Below are positions 43,121-52,402 of a stretch of 64,000 bases of DNA, one piece after another. Origin of the DNA: Mycolicibacter virginiensis (GTDB taxonomy: Bacteria > Actinomycetota > Actinomycetes > Mycobacteriales > Mycobacteriaceae); contig NZ_CP092430.2 of assembly GCF_022374935.2 (NCBI RefSeq), forward strand, positions 4,774,001-4,838,000, read 5' to 3'. Numbering within the stretch: the stretch's first letter is position 1; the number at the start of each line of letters is the position of its first letter. The translations under genes and the position numbers were made by a program. The notes beneath the pieces were generated by a model. That model made no database searches. It saw nothing but the letters and a program-made list of their open reading frames with translations, and had not been told where the DNA came from.

Positions 43121-46100
43121 TCAGAGCAGCCCGAGCAGTTGCAGATCGGTGACGTACTTGACGATCACCGCCGGGGTGACGTGCGGGATGTCGGGATGTT
43201 CGGGGTCAGGCCCGATCCCGGCCGATTGCACCGCAGCCCGGAACCTGTCCGTCGGTGCGATCGACCCGCAGATCGGCGGCTGCGGCTTCTGGTAGTTGTG
43301 CAGCAACGGCAGCAGCGACGCCTGGCGCTGGTTTTCCGGCAGCGCCCGCAGCGTGGTCTCGAACCGCTGCAACCAGTCGCCGTAGTCGGCGATCCGCCGG
43401 ATCGGGTAACCGGCCTCGATCAGCCAGTCAACGAACTCGTCCATCCCCAGACCGTCGTCGTACGGGTTCATCACGTGGTAGGTGGTGTACCCGCCGGTCG
43501 CGAAGGACCCCAGCGTGGTGGACGCCTCGGCGATGAACTCCACCGGCAGTCCGTCGTAGTGCGCGCGTTGGCGCTGACCGTCGGCGCCGAGTTCGTAGAA
43601 CGAACCGGGCGCCACGCCGGTCGCAACCAGGCTGAACATCATCCGGGTGAACATGTCGGGCAGGTTCAGCTGGCCGGCGTAACTGGTGTCGGCCAGGATC
43701 ATGTCGCAGCGGAAAACCGCGACCGGCAGGCCGCACAGGTCGTTGGCCTCACGCAACAGCACCTCGCCGGCCCACTTGCTGGTGCCGTAGCCGTTGGCAT
43801 AGCCGTCGTTGATCGCCCGGACCGCACTCATCACCCGGACATCAGCGTCCTCGGTGAACTTGCCCAGCGGAATCTGGTCGCCCACACCAATTGTGGAGAA
43901 GTAGGTGAACGGCTTGATCTTGCTGGTGAGCGCGACCCGGATCAACTCGGCGGTACCGAGCGCGTTCGGGCCGAACAGCTCGCTGTAGGGCAACACGTGG
44001 TTGACCAGCGCCGCCGGGTCGACGATCACGTCGACGGTGTCCGCCAGACGCTGCCAAACGTCTTGGTTCAGCCCAAGATTCGCCTCGCCCTTGTCGCCGG
44101 CGATCACCTCGAGGTGCTTGGCGGCCAGTTCGCGGTAGTGGGCCAACAGTTGCGCGTCTCCACTGTCGAAGACATTGTCCAGCCGTCGGCGCGCATCCTC
44201 GTCGGACTTCGCCCGCACCAGGCAGATCAGTTTTCCGTCCACCGGGGCCAGCCGTTGCAGCCATTCCAGCGCCAGGTAGCGCCCCAGGAAGCCGGTCGCG
44301 CCGGTCAGCAGCACGGTACGGACCTGCTCGGAGGGGCCGGGCAGCTCTCGCGCCGCAGCCAGGGTCGCCTCGTCGAGGAACTTGTCCAGCGTCAGGTCTG
44401 CCGCAGCCACCTCGACCGCGTCGCGGCCGTGCACCGAGGCGAACGTCGGTCGTTTGGACCCGTTGCGCTCGGCGGTGATGTAGTCGGCGATCGCCGCCAG
44501 ATCGTTTGCCGGGCTGACGATCACACCCACCGGCACGTCGACGTCGAAGATGTCCCGCAGCAGGTTGCCGAACGTCAGCGCCGACAAGGAGTCCCCGCCC
44601 AGGTCGGTGAAGTGGGACTCTGGGGCCAGGTCGCCGGCCGAGGCCCCCAGCAGCGCCGCGGCGGCGCGACTGACGGTCTCCAGCGCCGGGCGCTGCGCTC
44701 CGTGTTGACGCAGTTCGCTCAACTCACTGGCCTGGCCCTCGGCCAGCTCGGCGTAGCGCCGCTCGAGGCGATCGCCGTAGTGCGCCTTCAGCTTCGGCCA
44801 GGCCAGCTTGCGGATGCCGGTCAGCAGTCCGTTCTCCAGCGTGAACGGCTCGGTCTCGACGATGAAGTCACGCGGAACTTCGTACGACTGCAGGTCGGCG
44901 TCTTTGGCCACTTGCTGCAGCGACTCAGTGATACCGGCCTTGAGGGCGGCTTCGGATTCGAAGCGCGCCTGAGCTTCCGGGGTCGGGACCACCACGGCCA
45001 GCAGGTAGGGCTGAGCGCTGTTGCCGTAGACGTAGATCTGGCGCACCAGCGGGCTGTTGCCGAACACCGCTTCCAGCTTGGCCAGGGTGACGAACTCGCC
45101 CTGGGCCAGCTTGAGCACGTTGTTGCGCCGGTCGACGTAGACCAGGTGGTCCGGCGCGATCTCGGCCACCACGTCGCCGGTCCGGTAGTAGCCGTCAGCG
45201 TCGAACACCTCGGCGGTCACCTCGGGGCGCTTGTAGTAGCCGGGGAACAGGTTCTCGGTCTTGAGCAGCAGTTCGCCGCGCGGATGGGGGGTGTCGGTGC
45301 CGAAGTAGCCCAGGTCCGGCACATCGACCAGCTTGTAGTCGATAACCGGCGGCCGCTGCACTTCGCCGTCGAAGAGCACCATGCCTGCTTCGGTGGACCC
45401 GTAGCCGTTGAGCACGTGCTGCTCGGTGAGCTGATCGACCCAAGATCGCAGCTCATCGGAGATCGGCGCCGAGCCGGTCATCGCGAACACGCACCGGCCG
45501 CCGAGCAACTCGGCGCGCATCTGAGCCAAGACCTGCGCTTCGGCGGCAGCCCGGTCTCCGCTCACACCGTCGACTTCGCTGCGGAAGTGCTGGTAGAGCA
45601 TCTCCCAGATCCGGGGCACGAAGTTCAGTTCGGTCGGACGAACCAGGGCGAGGTCTTCGAGGAAGGTGGACAGGTCACTGCGTGCGCTGAAGTAGGCGGT
45701 ACCCCCGTTGCCGAGGGTGCCGTACAAGATGCCGCGGCCCATGATGTGGCTCATCGGCATGAAGTTCAGCGTGATCGAGACGGCGGTCGGGCCGAACCAG
45801 TTCTTGGTCGACCGCACCCACATCCGGGCCACGTTGCTCTCCGGGTACATCGCACCCTTGGGGGCGCCGGTGCTGCCCGAGGTGTAGACCAGCAGTGCCA
45901 GCGGGTTGGCGTCGTCGCCCGAGTCGGTCTGGGCCGGCAGTGACAGCGCGCGACCGCGGGCCAGCAGGTCGGCGAGCGGCTCGACAACCACCTCGACGCC
46001 GGCCAGTTGCGCCCGAGCATCGGCAAGCGCCTCGCGGTGGTCGTCGACCTGCTCGTGGTAGTCGAAGACCACCAGGCGGGTGGGGGCCGGGCCGGTCCGC

Positions 46101-46636
46101 ACCAACTCGACGGCATCGGTGAGCGAGTCGACACTGGCAGCGATGACCCGGGGCTCGGTCTCGGTCACGATCGGCACCAACGTGCTGATCGCCGCTGAGG
46201 TCTGCAGTGGCACTGAAACAGCGCCGATCTGGCCCAGCGCCACGTCGATGACGGTGTAGTCGACGCTGGTGAACCCGAGCACCGCAACCCGGTCGCCGGG
46301 TCGCACCGCGCCGGCGGACAGCGCGGCGGCCGCGGCGCGGACTCGCTCCCCCAGCTCGGCGTAGGTGATGGTCTCGTAGTGCGGCAGCAGCGCGGCGGCG
46401 GTGCGGCCGGTGGCCGGATCGGTGACGTACTCGACAGCGCGGTGGCCAAGCGCCGGGCGCTCGGCGTAGCCGTCGAAGACGGTCTGGGCGATCTGCGCAA
46501 GCCGCGACTGCCCTTCGATAGCGGCGGCGACGGCCGGGTCGGGGCGGGCGGCGGCGAACTGCGGGTCGGTGGCGACCAGGTCGGTGATGCGGCGGGCGAG
46601 TTGCTCCTCGTCTGCGGTGGTGGAAACAGTGGACAT
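43121..46636 (-). CDS. car: Carboxylic acid reductase
   Basis: A 1171-aa three-domain enzyme reducing carboxylates to aldehydes with ATP and NADPH. The adenylation domain has YTSGSTGAPKGAMYPE and the hinge motifs NGYGSTEAG and YRTGDVV. The carrier domain has LGGDSLSAL, whose Ser takes phosphopantetheine. The reductase domain begins LLTGATGFLGRYLA and has the YGTSK Tyr/Lys pair. The size and domain order match mycobacterial CAR (Mtb FadD9, Rv2590). It needs a PPTase, not seen here. It replaces the Mtb heptose genes at this locus. Confidence 0.95.
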   Translation of the reverse strand: MSTVSTTADEEQLARRITDLVATDPQFAAARPDPAVAAAIEGQSRLAQIAQTVFDGYAERPALGHRAVEYVTDPATGRTAAALLPHYETITYAELGERVRAAAAALSAGAVRPGDRVAVLGFTSVDYTVIDVALGQIGAVSVPLQTSAAISTLVPIVTETEPRVIAASVDSLTDAVELVRTGPAPTRLVVFDYHEQVDDHREALADARAQLAGVEVVVEPLADLLARGRALSLPAQTDSGDDANPLALLVYTSGSTGAPKGAMYPESNVARMWVRSTKNWFGPTAVSITLNFMPMSHIMGRGILYGTLGNGGTAYFSARSDLSTFLEDLALVRPTELNFVPRIWEMLYQHFRSEVDGVSGDRAAAEAQVLAQMRAELLGGRCVFAMTGSAPISDELRSWVDQLTEQHVLNGYGSTEAGMVLFDGEVQRPPVIDYKLVDVPDLGYFGTDTPHPRGELLLKTENLFPGYYKRPEVTAEVFDADGYYRTGDVVAEIAPDHLVYVDRRNNVLKLAQGEFVTLAKLEAVFGNSPLVRQIYVYGNSAQPYLLAVVVPTPEAQARFESEAALKAGITESLQQVAKDADLQSYEVPRDFIVETEPFTLENGLLTGIRKLAWPKLKAHYGDRLERRYAELAEGQASELSELRQHGAQRPALETVSRAAAALLGASAGDLAPESHFTDLGGDSLSALTFGNLLRDIFDVDVPVGVIVSPANDLAAIADYITAERNGSKRPTFASVHGRDAVEVAAADLTLDKFLDEATLAAARELPGPSEQVRTVLLTGATGFLGRYLALEWLQRLAPVDGKLICLVRAKSDEDARRRLDNVFDSGDAQLLAHYRELAAKHLEVIAGDKGEANLGLNQDVWQRLADTVDVIVDPAALVNHVLPYSELFGPNALGTAELIRVALTSKIKPFTYFSTIGVGDQIPLGKFTEDADVRVMSAVRAINDGYANGYGTSKWAGEVLLREANDLCGLPVAVFRCDMILADTSYAGQLNLPDMFTRMMFSLVATGVAPGSFYELGADGQRQRAHYDGLPVEFIAEASTTLGSFATGGYTTYHVMNPYDDGLGMDEFVDWLIEAGYPIRRIADYGDWLQRFETTLRALPENQRQASLLPLLHNYQKPQPPICGSIAPTDRFRAAVQSAGIGPDPEHPDIPHVTPAVIVKYVTDLQLLGLL

Positions 46637-46714
46637 ATTGAAACCTCTAATGGATATCTCGCGAAAGGGATTTTCTGGGCCTTCAAGGGCGCGGTCTGCG
46701 CCGATGGAAACTAC

Positions 46715-46729
46715 GTTAGCAAAACTAAC
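46715..46729. promoter_or_regulatory. Inverted repeat upstream of car
   Basis: GTTAG-CAAAA-CTAAC is a perfect 5-bp inverted repeat in an AT-rich patch, 79 bases before the car ATG. It could be a repressor site or part of the promoter. No regulator gene is adjacent. Confidence 0.4.
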
Positions 46730-46790
46730 TTAATTTAGGATCCCTCAACGGGTGTGACGTTGCACTCACGAAGGTGTTTGCCCGCCAGGG

Positions 46791-48917
46791 TCAGCTCAGG
46801 GATTCCTCCAGCCACGGGAGCAGCCACCTCACCCCTTCGGGCGTCAGGTGAATGCCATCACTGCGGACCTTGATGCCGTCGACTTTGGCGGTATAGGTGC
46901 CGGCCGGCCCCAGTTTCTTGTTCAGGTCCATGACCGTGACGGCACCCCGCCCGGCGATCTCCCGGCGCAACAGGGTGTTCCAGCGGTCCACGCGCTCCGG
47001 ATTGTCCTCAGGCCACAGACTGCCGTCGGGCCGCTCGCCGTAACGGCTATAGGGCACGGTCGTCACCACGACCCGACTGCCGGCGGACTCCAGCACGTCG
47101 AGCGCCCGGCGCAGCTCGGCGGTCAGGTAAGCGTCGAAGGTCGGATCGCCGATGTGCGACCACTGGCCTTCGTTAACCCGGTCCACGGTCTCCCAGCGGC
47201 CGACGAACAACAGCACAACGTCGGGCTGGTCGGCCTTGACCTGCCGAGTCCAGCGGGCCGGCCACCCGTCGCACTCCTTGCCCTGATCGATGACCTTGCC
47301 GGCCCAGCGGTACGGGCCGGCTCGCACGATGCTGCAGCCGACGACGGTGTGATCGATGAAGTCGTAGCCGGGGGTTTCCGGCAGGTAGTGCATCAGGGTC
47401 CAGCCGATCGAATCACCGAACACCGACACGGTGCGCGGCCGATTCGGGTCGCGCCGCACGGGCTGCGGGCGTGGCTTCTTGGAATCCGACAGCCGCGACG
47501 GAGGCTGCGGGGGTGAGGGGGATACCGCGGCGGCCGCGGCCACATCCGGGGTCACCCCGTTCTCGGCGGTGGGCCGCTCAACGACCGGGACCACCAGCAC
47601 GGTGACCGCGACGGCGGTGCCGCTGACGGCCGCACCCAGCGGCAGCAACGGAACTCGCGCCGGGCGCCATCGGCGGATCGGTTCTTCGATGGCCCACCAC
47701 GACACCGCCGCCAGCAATAGGGTGGCGGCGCAGCGCACCCCGAACAACGCCCACCCGGACCAGCCGGTGCGCTCACCGTTGAGGACCAGGAAGACCGGCC
47801 AATGCCACAGGTACACGCCGTAGGAGATCGTTCCCAGCCACACCAGCGGCGACCAGGCCAACGACCTGGCGATCAGGCCGCTCTGGTGCAGAGCGACCGG
47901 GGCGATCACCGCGATCGCGGCGACGGCCACCAGGGTGAGCAGGCCGCCGCGGAACTCTGCGGCCGTGCCGGTGGCGCGGTGGGCCGTCATCGCCAGCACG
48001 GCCAGCCCGGCCAGCGGCAGCAGCCGAGCGACCCACAGGGCGCGGCGAGTTCGCACCACCGACCAGCCGGCGGTCAGCGCCGGCCAATCCCCCACCAGCA
48101 GGGCCGCGGCCGCGGCACCGATCAGTAGGGCCTGCGCACGCGTGTCGGTGCCGAAATAGACGCGATCGCGGGTGGCGTCCGAAGCCAGCATCTCCGCGGC
48201 CGTCGCCGACGCTGCCGCCCCCGCGCTGGCCAACAGGAAGACCGTCAGCCGCACCCCGCCGACGGTGGCCCACCCGCCGCGACGCCGGGCGCGGGCACCT
48301 AACAGCAACGCGATCGCGATCAGCAGCAGCGGCCACAGAAAGTAGTACTGCTCCTCGACGCCCAGCGACCAGGTGTGCTGCAGCGGCGACGGGGTTCCGG
48401 CCTCGGTGAAGTAGTCCGTGTGCTCAGCGACGAAGCGCCAGTTGGCCACCCAGAAGAAGGCGGCAATGGCATCCTCGCGCAGGCCGACCACCGCCTCCGA
48501 CGGCAGCAGTTCGTGGGCGATCGCGACGGTCAGCACCATGAGCACCAGGGCCGGCAGCAGTCGGCGGATGCGCCGGATCCAGAACCCGGTGAGGTCGATG
48601 CGGCCGGTGCGGCCCAGCTCGTCGATGAGCAGCGAGGTGATCAGGAACCCGCTGAGCACGAAGAAGAGGTCGACGCCGATGAATCCGCCGGACAGTCCGG
48701 GGATGCCGCCGTGGTCGGCCAACACCAACGCGACGGCTATCGCGCGCAGCCCGTCCAGGCCGTGAATGCCTGGGCGTCGTCGCTCCCGCCGAATCCGGTC
48801 GGCGGCGCGTGCGGTGGTCAACCGGGCGGCACGCGGGGCCGGCGCAACCCAGCGGGATTTACCCGAAGTGCGCATCGAAGTGGCCTGGCGAGTCCGGTTC
48901 CCGGCCGGTCGACTCAT
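46791..48917 (-). CDS. OafA-type acyltransferase with SGNH domain, Rv0111-like
   Basis: A protein of 708 aa from the ATG at 48917; a GTG at 48971 and an ATG at 48875 are alternatives. The N-terminal acyltransferase-3 domain has about ten helices with HGLDGLRAIAVALVLADHGG (catalytic His) and GVDLFFVLSGFLI. The C-terminal SGNH domain has SVFGDSIGWTL and DGIHLTPEGVRW. It transfers acyl groups to a surface glycan or lipid. Sequence and position before the rhomboid gene match Rv0111. Confidence 0.9.
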   Translation of the reverse strand: MSRPAGNRTRQATSMRTSGKSRWVAPAPRAARLTTARAADRIRRERRRPGIHGLDGLRAIAVALVLADHGGIPGLSGGFIGVDLFFVLSGFLITSLLIDELGRTGRIDLTGFWIRRIRRLLPALVLMVLTVAIAHELLPSEAVVGLREDAIAAFFWVANWRFVAEHTDYFTEAGTPSPLQHTWSLGVEEQYYFLWPLLLIAIALLLGARARRRGGWATVGGVRLTVFLLASAGAAASATAAEMLASDATRDRVYFGTDTRAQALLIGAAAAALLVGDWPALTAGWSVVRTRRALWVARLLPLAGLAVLAMTAHRATGTAAEFRGGLLTLVAVAAIAVIAPVALHQSGLIARSLAWSPLVWLGTISYGVYLWHWPVFLVLNGERTGWSGWALFGVRCAATLLLAAVSWWAIEEPIRRWRPARVPLLPLGAAVSGTAVAVTVLVVPVVERPTAENGVTPDVAAAAAVSPSPPQPPSRLSDSKKPRPQPVRRDPNRPRTVSVFGDSIGWTLMHYLPETPGYDFIDHTVVGCSIVRAGPYRWAGKVIDQGKECDGWPARWTRQVKADQPDVVLLFVGRWETVDRVNEGQWSHIGDPTFDAYLTAELRRALDVLESAGSRVVVTTVPYSRYGERPDGSLWPEDNPERVDRWNTLLRREIAGRGAVTVMDLNKKLGPAGTYTAKVDGIKVRSDGIHLTPEGVRWLLPWLEESLS

Positions 48918-49021
48918 GTCATCTTGGTCGCCGTTGGCGCCGATTGGTCGATCCTCTCGCTGGTGGACCACCGAAAGCTTAGGGGGCGAGCGGGCATCTC
49001 AGCCGGATGACACGCTCGCGA

Positions 49022-49822
49022 TCAGTAGACCAATTCGGCAGTGCGCCACCAGATCAGCGCGATGAACAGTGCCAACAGCGCGAGACTGGCCACCGCCTGA
49101 ATCCGGGTCCGGCTCGCCTGCGGCGGATACACGTAGGCGAACGCGACCAGCACCCCGGTGATCAGACCGCCGACGTGTCCCTGCCAGCTGATGTGCGGAA
49201 TGGTGAAGGTGAAGATCAGGTTGACCACGATCACCACGCCCACCGCGCGGACGTCCATCCGCAGGCGGCGTCCGATGACCAGCGTGGCGCCGAACAAGCC
49301 GAAGATAGCGCCCGAAGCGCCGGCGGTCGCGGTGGTGATCGGCGCCAACAGATAGACGGCAACCGAGCCGCCCAGCGCGCTGAGCAGGTACAGCGCGCTG
49401 TATCGCACCCGCCCCAACAGACCCTCGAGCTCGGGTCCCACCACGTACAGCGCCCACATGTTGAGCAGCAGGTGCATCGGGCCGTAATGCAAGAACGCCG
49501 ACGTCAGCAGCCGGTAGATCTGCCCATTGGCCACCGCCGGTGTCCAGAGCACCAGCTCGGACTCGATCTCTCGCGACGCCATCTGCGCGATGAAGGCCAG
49601 CACACTCAGCGCGATCAGCCCGTAGGTGACCACCGGTGTTCCCGCGGCGGCGCGGACCAGCGGCCGCGCCGCCCGGCGCACCGGCGTTCCGCCCGCCTGC
49701 GCGCACTCCACGCAGTGCTGGCCGACGGCGGCGCCCCGCATGCAGTCGCCGCAGATGTAGCGGTCACACCGGGTGCAGCGCAGCGCAGTGGCCCGGTCGG
49801 GGTGCCGGTAGCAGACGTCCAT
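49022..49822 (-). CDS. Rhomboid intramembrane serine protease, Rv0110-like
   Basis: A 266-aa protein. The N-terminus is a Cys/His-rich B-box-like zinc finger (CYRHPDRATALRCTRCDRYIC). The rhomboid fold has about seven helices with catalytic Ser in GASGAIFGL and His in QGHVGGLITG, plus HLLLNMWAL. It cleaves membrane proteins within the bilayer. It is the ortholog of Rv0110, next to the Rv0111 homolog. Confidence 0.94.
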   Translation of the reverse strand: MDVCYRHPDRATALRCTRCDRYICGDCMRGAAVGQHCVECAQAGGTPVRRAARPLVRAAAGTPVVTYGLIALSVLAFIAQMASREIESELVLWTPAVANGQIYRLLTSAFLHYGPMHLLLNMWALYVVGPELEGLLGRVRYSALYLLSALGGSVAVYLLAPITTATAGASGAIFGLFGATLVIGRRLRMDVRAVGVVIVVNLIFTFTIPHISWQGHVGGLITGVLVAFAYVYPPQASRTRIQAVASLALLALFIALIWWRTAELVY

Positions 49823-49887
49823 GGCTATACCCTGTCAGAACCCTCTCAGGGCGCTTGTGCCCGAGTGCTGCCGGTAGATTTCAGACC

Positions 49888-50529
49888 ATGTCGTCTCAAG
49901 CTCCGCGCCAAGCGTTCAATGACGTCGTCACCCGGTTTTGGAGCTTCGCCGCTCCGGCCTATGACGCCCGCTTCCTGCAACGTTGGGTCTATCGTCCGGC
50001 CCAGGACGAGCTGATCGCCGCACTGCGGTCGCACAAGCCGGCCCGGGTTGCCGACATCGCCTGCGGCACCGGCATCCTGGCCGACCGCATCGAACGCGAA
50101 CTGTCCCCGGCAGCGGTTTACGGGGTGGACATGTCCGACGGCATGCTCAACGAGGCGCGGGAACGCTCGTCGCGCGTGCAGTGGCTGACCGGGCCCGCCG
50201 AGCAGCTGCCGTTTGAAGACGGCGCACTCGATGCGGTGGTCACCAGCTCGGCGTTTCACTTCTTCAACCAGCCGGCCGCGCTGCGCGAGTTCTACCGGGT
50301 GTTGGCTCCGGGCGGGATGGCGGCGGTCACGGCGATGAGCCCCCGCCTGTCCGACCCGCTCAAGGCGCTGACCGGCGTCCGGTGGAACCCAGCGCGCCAG
50401 CCGACGCCCAATGAGATGCGCACGCTGTTTACCGACGCCGGTTTCACCGTTCCCGATCAGCACCGCGTGGCGCGTCCGGCCTGGACACTGGTCGTGTCGG
50501 ATCTGATCACGGTCGGCGTCAAACCGTAA
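49888..50529 (+). CDS. Class I SAM-dependent methyltransferase
   Basis: A 213-aa enzyme. The SAM-binding motif is VADIACGTGILAD, followed by the acidic GVDMSDGML and the post-II LPFEDGALDAVV. It fits the Methyltransf_11 family (UbiE-like). The substrate is unknown. The ATG at 49888 is 65 bases from the divergent rhomboid gene. A small secreted protein gene follows. Confidence 0.88.
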   Translation: MSSQAPRQAFNDVVTRFWSFAAPAYDARFLQRWVYRPAQDELIAALRSHKPARVADIACGTGILADRIERELSPAAVYGVDMSDGMLNEARERSSRVQWLTGPAEQLPFEDGALDAVVTSSAFHFFNQPAALREFYRVLAPGGMAAVTAMSPRLSDPLKALTGVRWNPARQPTPNEMRTLFTDAGFTVPDQHRVARPAWTLVVSDLITVGVKP

Positions 50530-50582
50530 ACGCCAGGCGACGACCCGTCCCCTGCGATTCCTTCCCGGTACCTTCGTTAGGT

Positions 50583-51032
50583 ATGAGATCGATGAAGCTG
50601 GCCGGGACGACGGCGATCGCGCTGGCAACCTGGTGCACTGCGGCCGGGATCGCCGGGGCTGATCCGACTCCTCCTCCCCCGCCCGCGCCCAAGCAGGTGA
50701 TCGACGGCGATGGCACCTTCGCGGTCGGCAAGGACATCGTGCCGGGCACCTATCGCTCCGACGGCCCGCGTGACGGCGAGGCCTGCTACTGGCGCCGCAT
50801 CGGCGGCGAAAAGACCCTCGACAGCGCGATGACCAAGAAGCCACAGGTCGTTCTGATCGAGCCGAGCGACACCGCGTTCCGGACCGACCGCTGCCAGACC
50901 TGGCAGCTGACCGAATGCCCACCCACCTGCGCACCGGTACCGCAGCAATCGGTGGGTCTGCCCGATGTGTTGAAAGGCTTCGTGCCGCAGGCTCGGCCGC
51001 CGGCCCCGGCCCCTGCTCCCAGCGGCGGCTAG
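50583..51032 (+). CDS. Small secreted protein of unknown function
   Basis: A 149-aa protein with a signal peptide cut after AGIAGA at about 26, then a Pro-rich stretch (TPPPPPAPK), a central globular part (VIDGDGTFAVGKDIVPGTYR to CYWRRIGG) and a Pro/Ala tail. The central part resembles the mycobacterial exported-protein fold with GTFxVGxDIxPGTY repeats, of unknown role. Cysteines occur at about 70, 109, 117 and 121, so disulfides are likely. Confidence 0.82.
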   Translation: MRSMKLAGTTAIALATWCTAAGIAGADPTPPPPPAPKQVIDGDGTFAVGKDIVPGTYRSDGPRDGEACYWRRIGGEKTLDSAMTKKPQVVLIEPSDTAFRTDRCQTWQLTECPPTCAPVPQQSVGLPDVLKGFVPQARPPAPAPAPSGG

Positions 51033-51214
51033 CGTTCGAGCCGCCGGCGCCCACCCGCGAGTGTGAATCTGACGACGTGACACGCCGTGGACGCGTCGCC
51101 GAAATCCCGCTCGGACAGGCGCGTAGGCCGCTTGAGCTGAGCATTCAATGAAAGTTGCCTGTAAGTCACGCGGCATATCACCGCCGCCACGTACAGGTCC
51201 CGATGGCCGTCAGC

Positions 51215-51832
51215 TCAGACGGGTTCCGCCTCAGCGAGCAATAACGTTGCGCCGTCAACCAGTGTTCCGATTACCTCGTCGGTGCTGAAGTCACTGAGCC
51301 ACAGATTCGGGGCGTCGGTGCGATGCAGCATCGCGACGCCGTGCAACGCCACCGACAACGCCGCGGCAATCCGGTCGGAATCGGGATCCGAGTCCGAATC
51401 CGGGACCTCCCCGCGGCAGGCGAGCAATCCTCTGGTCACCACAGCGAGTGCGCGCCGGGCCGCCGGCGGAGCGTGACCGTCCTGGGTCATCAGCGCGTAG
51501 CGCAACGGATGGCGCTGCGCGAACGACACATACACCCGACAGCCGATGAGCAGGCGTTCTCGCGGGTCAGTGGCCCGTTGGACGTGCTCGGCGATCTCGT
51601 CGGAGACCTGCACCCAGCTCGATTCAGCGACCGCTTCGAGCACCCGGTCCAGGTCGTCGAAGTGCGCATACACCGAGGGTGCGGCGATGCCGGCCTCCCG
51701 GGCGATACCGCGCAGCGAAACCTCGGCTTCGCTGTCTGCACCGTCGATGACCCGGACAGCGGCAGCCAGGATCTCGTCGCGCAGCAGCGCGCCGTGACCT
51801 CGCAAATTGCGCCGACGAGGGGGAGTGGGCAC
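51215..51832 (-). CDS. TetR-family regulator next to mmpS-mmpL
   Basis: A 205-aa protein. The helix-turn-helix is VSLRGIAREAGIAAPSVYAHF and the C-terminus fits TetR_C-like with VALHGVAMLHRTDAP. The GTG at 51832 is divergent from mmpS, with inverted repeats between them. It likely represses the mmpS-mmpL operon and itself. The ligand is unknown. An Asp/Ser repeat DSDSDPDSD is unusual. Confidence 0.87.
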   Translation of the reverse strand: MPTPPRRRNLRGHGALLRDEILAAAVRVIDGADSEAEVSLRGIAREAGIAAPSVYAHFDDLDRVLEAVAESSWVQVSDEIAEHVQRATDPRERLLIGCRVYVSFAQRHPLRYALMTQDGHAPPAARRALAVVTRGLLACRGEVPDSDSDPDSDRIAAALSVALHGVAMLHRTDAPNLWLSDFSTDEVIGTLVDGATLLLAEAEPV

Positions 51833-51841
51833 GCGGTGATC

Positions 51842-51898
51842 CTAACGGTTTGTTAGTTGTCCTCACTTGCGTTCTGCATAACATCTTCCGCGCAAGTG
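51842..51898. promoter_or_regulatory. Operator region between tetR and mmpS
   Basis: CTAAC-N5-GTTAG at 51842-51856 is a perfect inverted repeat nine bases upstream of the tetR start. A second one, CACTTGCG/CGCAAGTG, spans 51864-51898 with a 19-base spacer. The remaining leader to mmpS is AT-rich. Either could be the TetR site. Confidence 0.55.
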
Positions 51899-51955
51899 TG
51901 AGCTGGCACCGTTTAACTTTACACTCGTTTCTTTACGCCCGTAAGGTTAACCGGC

Positions 51956-52402
51956 ATGAGCGCAATGAAAAGCCTGCGTGGTCCGCTCGAGCGACTGTGG
52001 ATCGTGCTGGTGATCGTCCCGGTCGCCGCGATCGGCGGGCTGGTCATCTACCGGTTCCACGGCGTGTTCGGCGCGGACGGGGCGGCGGTTGCCGGCGGCA
52101 CCGGTGGCGAAATCGTCTCCACCGTGCCGAAATATGTCACCTACGAGCTCTACGGACCCGAGTCGACGTCGGGCATGGTCAGCTATGTCGACGAGCGCGC
52201 CCAGTCCCAGGAAGCCCAGTTCCACTCGCTGCCCTGGTCACTGACACTGACCACCACGCAACCGAGCGTGTTCGCCAACGTCATGGCCCAGGGCGACAGT
52301 TACGAACTGAGCTGCCGGATCACCGTCAACGGCGAACTGCGTGACGAGCACCGGGCCGATGGCCACAGCGCCGCGACATTCTGCGTGGTGAAAGCGGCAT
52401 GA
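51956..52402 (+). CDS. MmpS-family accessory protein
   Basis: A 148-aa protein with one N-terminal membrane helix at about 14-34 and a periplasmic beta-sandwich (VPKYVTYELYGPES to DSYELSCRITVNGEL). MmpS proteins assist MmpL transporters in lipid or siderophore export. The stop overlaps the mmpL start by four bases. Control by the divergent TetR gene is likely. Confidence 0.92.
   Translation: MSAMKSLRGPLERLWIVLVIVPVAAIGGLVIYRFHGVFGADGAAVAGGTGGEIVSTVPKYVTYELYGPESTSGMVSYVDERAQSQEAQFHSLPWSLTLTTTQPSVFANVMAQGDSYELSCRITVNGELRDEHRADGHSAATFCVVKAA

Noticed and set aside
43121..45943. Very long plus-strand open frame opposite car
   Set aside because: An antisense shadow of a 1171-codon GC-rich gene; the minus strand holds all recognisable domains.
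46715..51856. Shared regulator for the palindromes at 46715 and 51842
   Set aside because: They are GTTAG-N5-CTAAC and CTAAC-N5-GTTAG, opposite half-site orders, so a common repressor is not supported.
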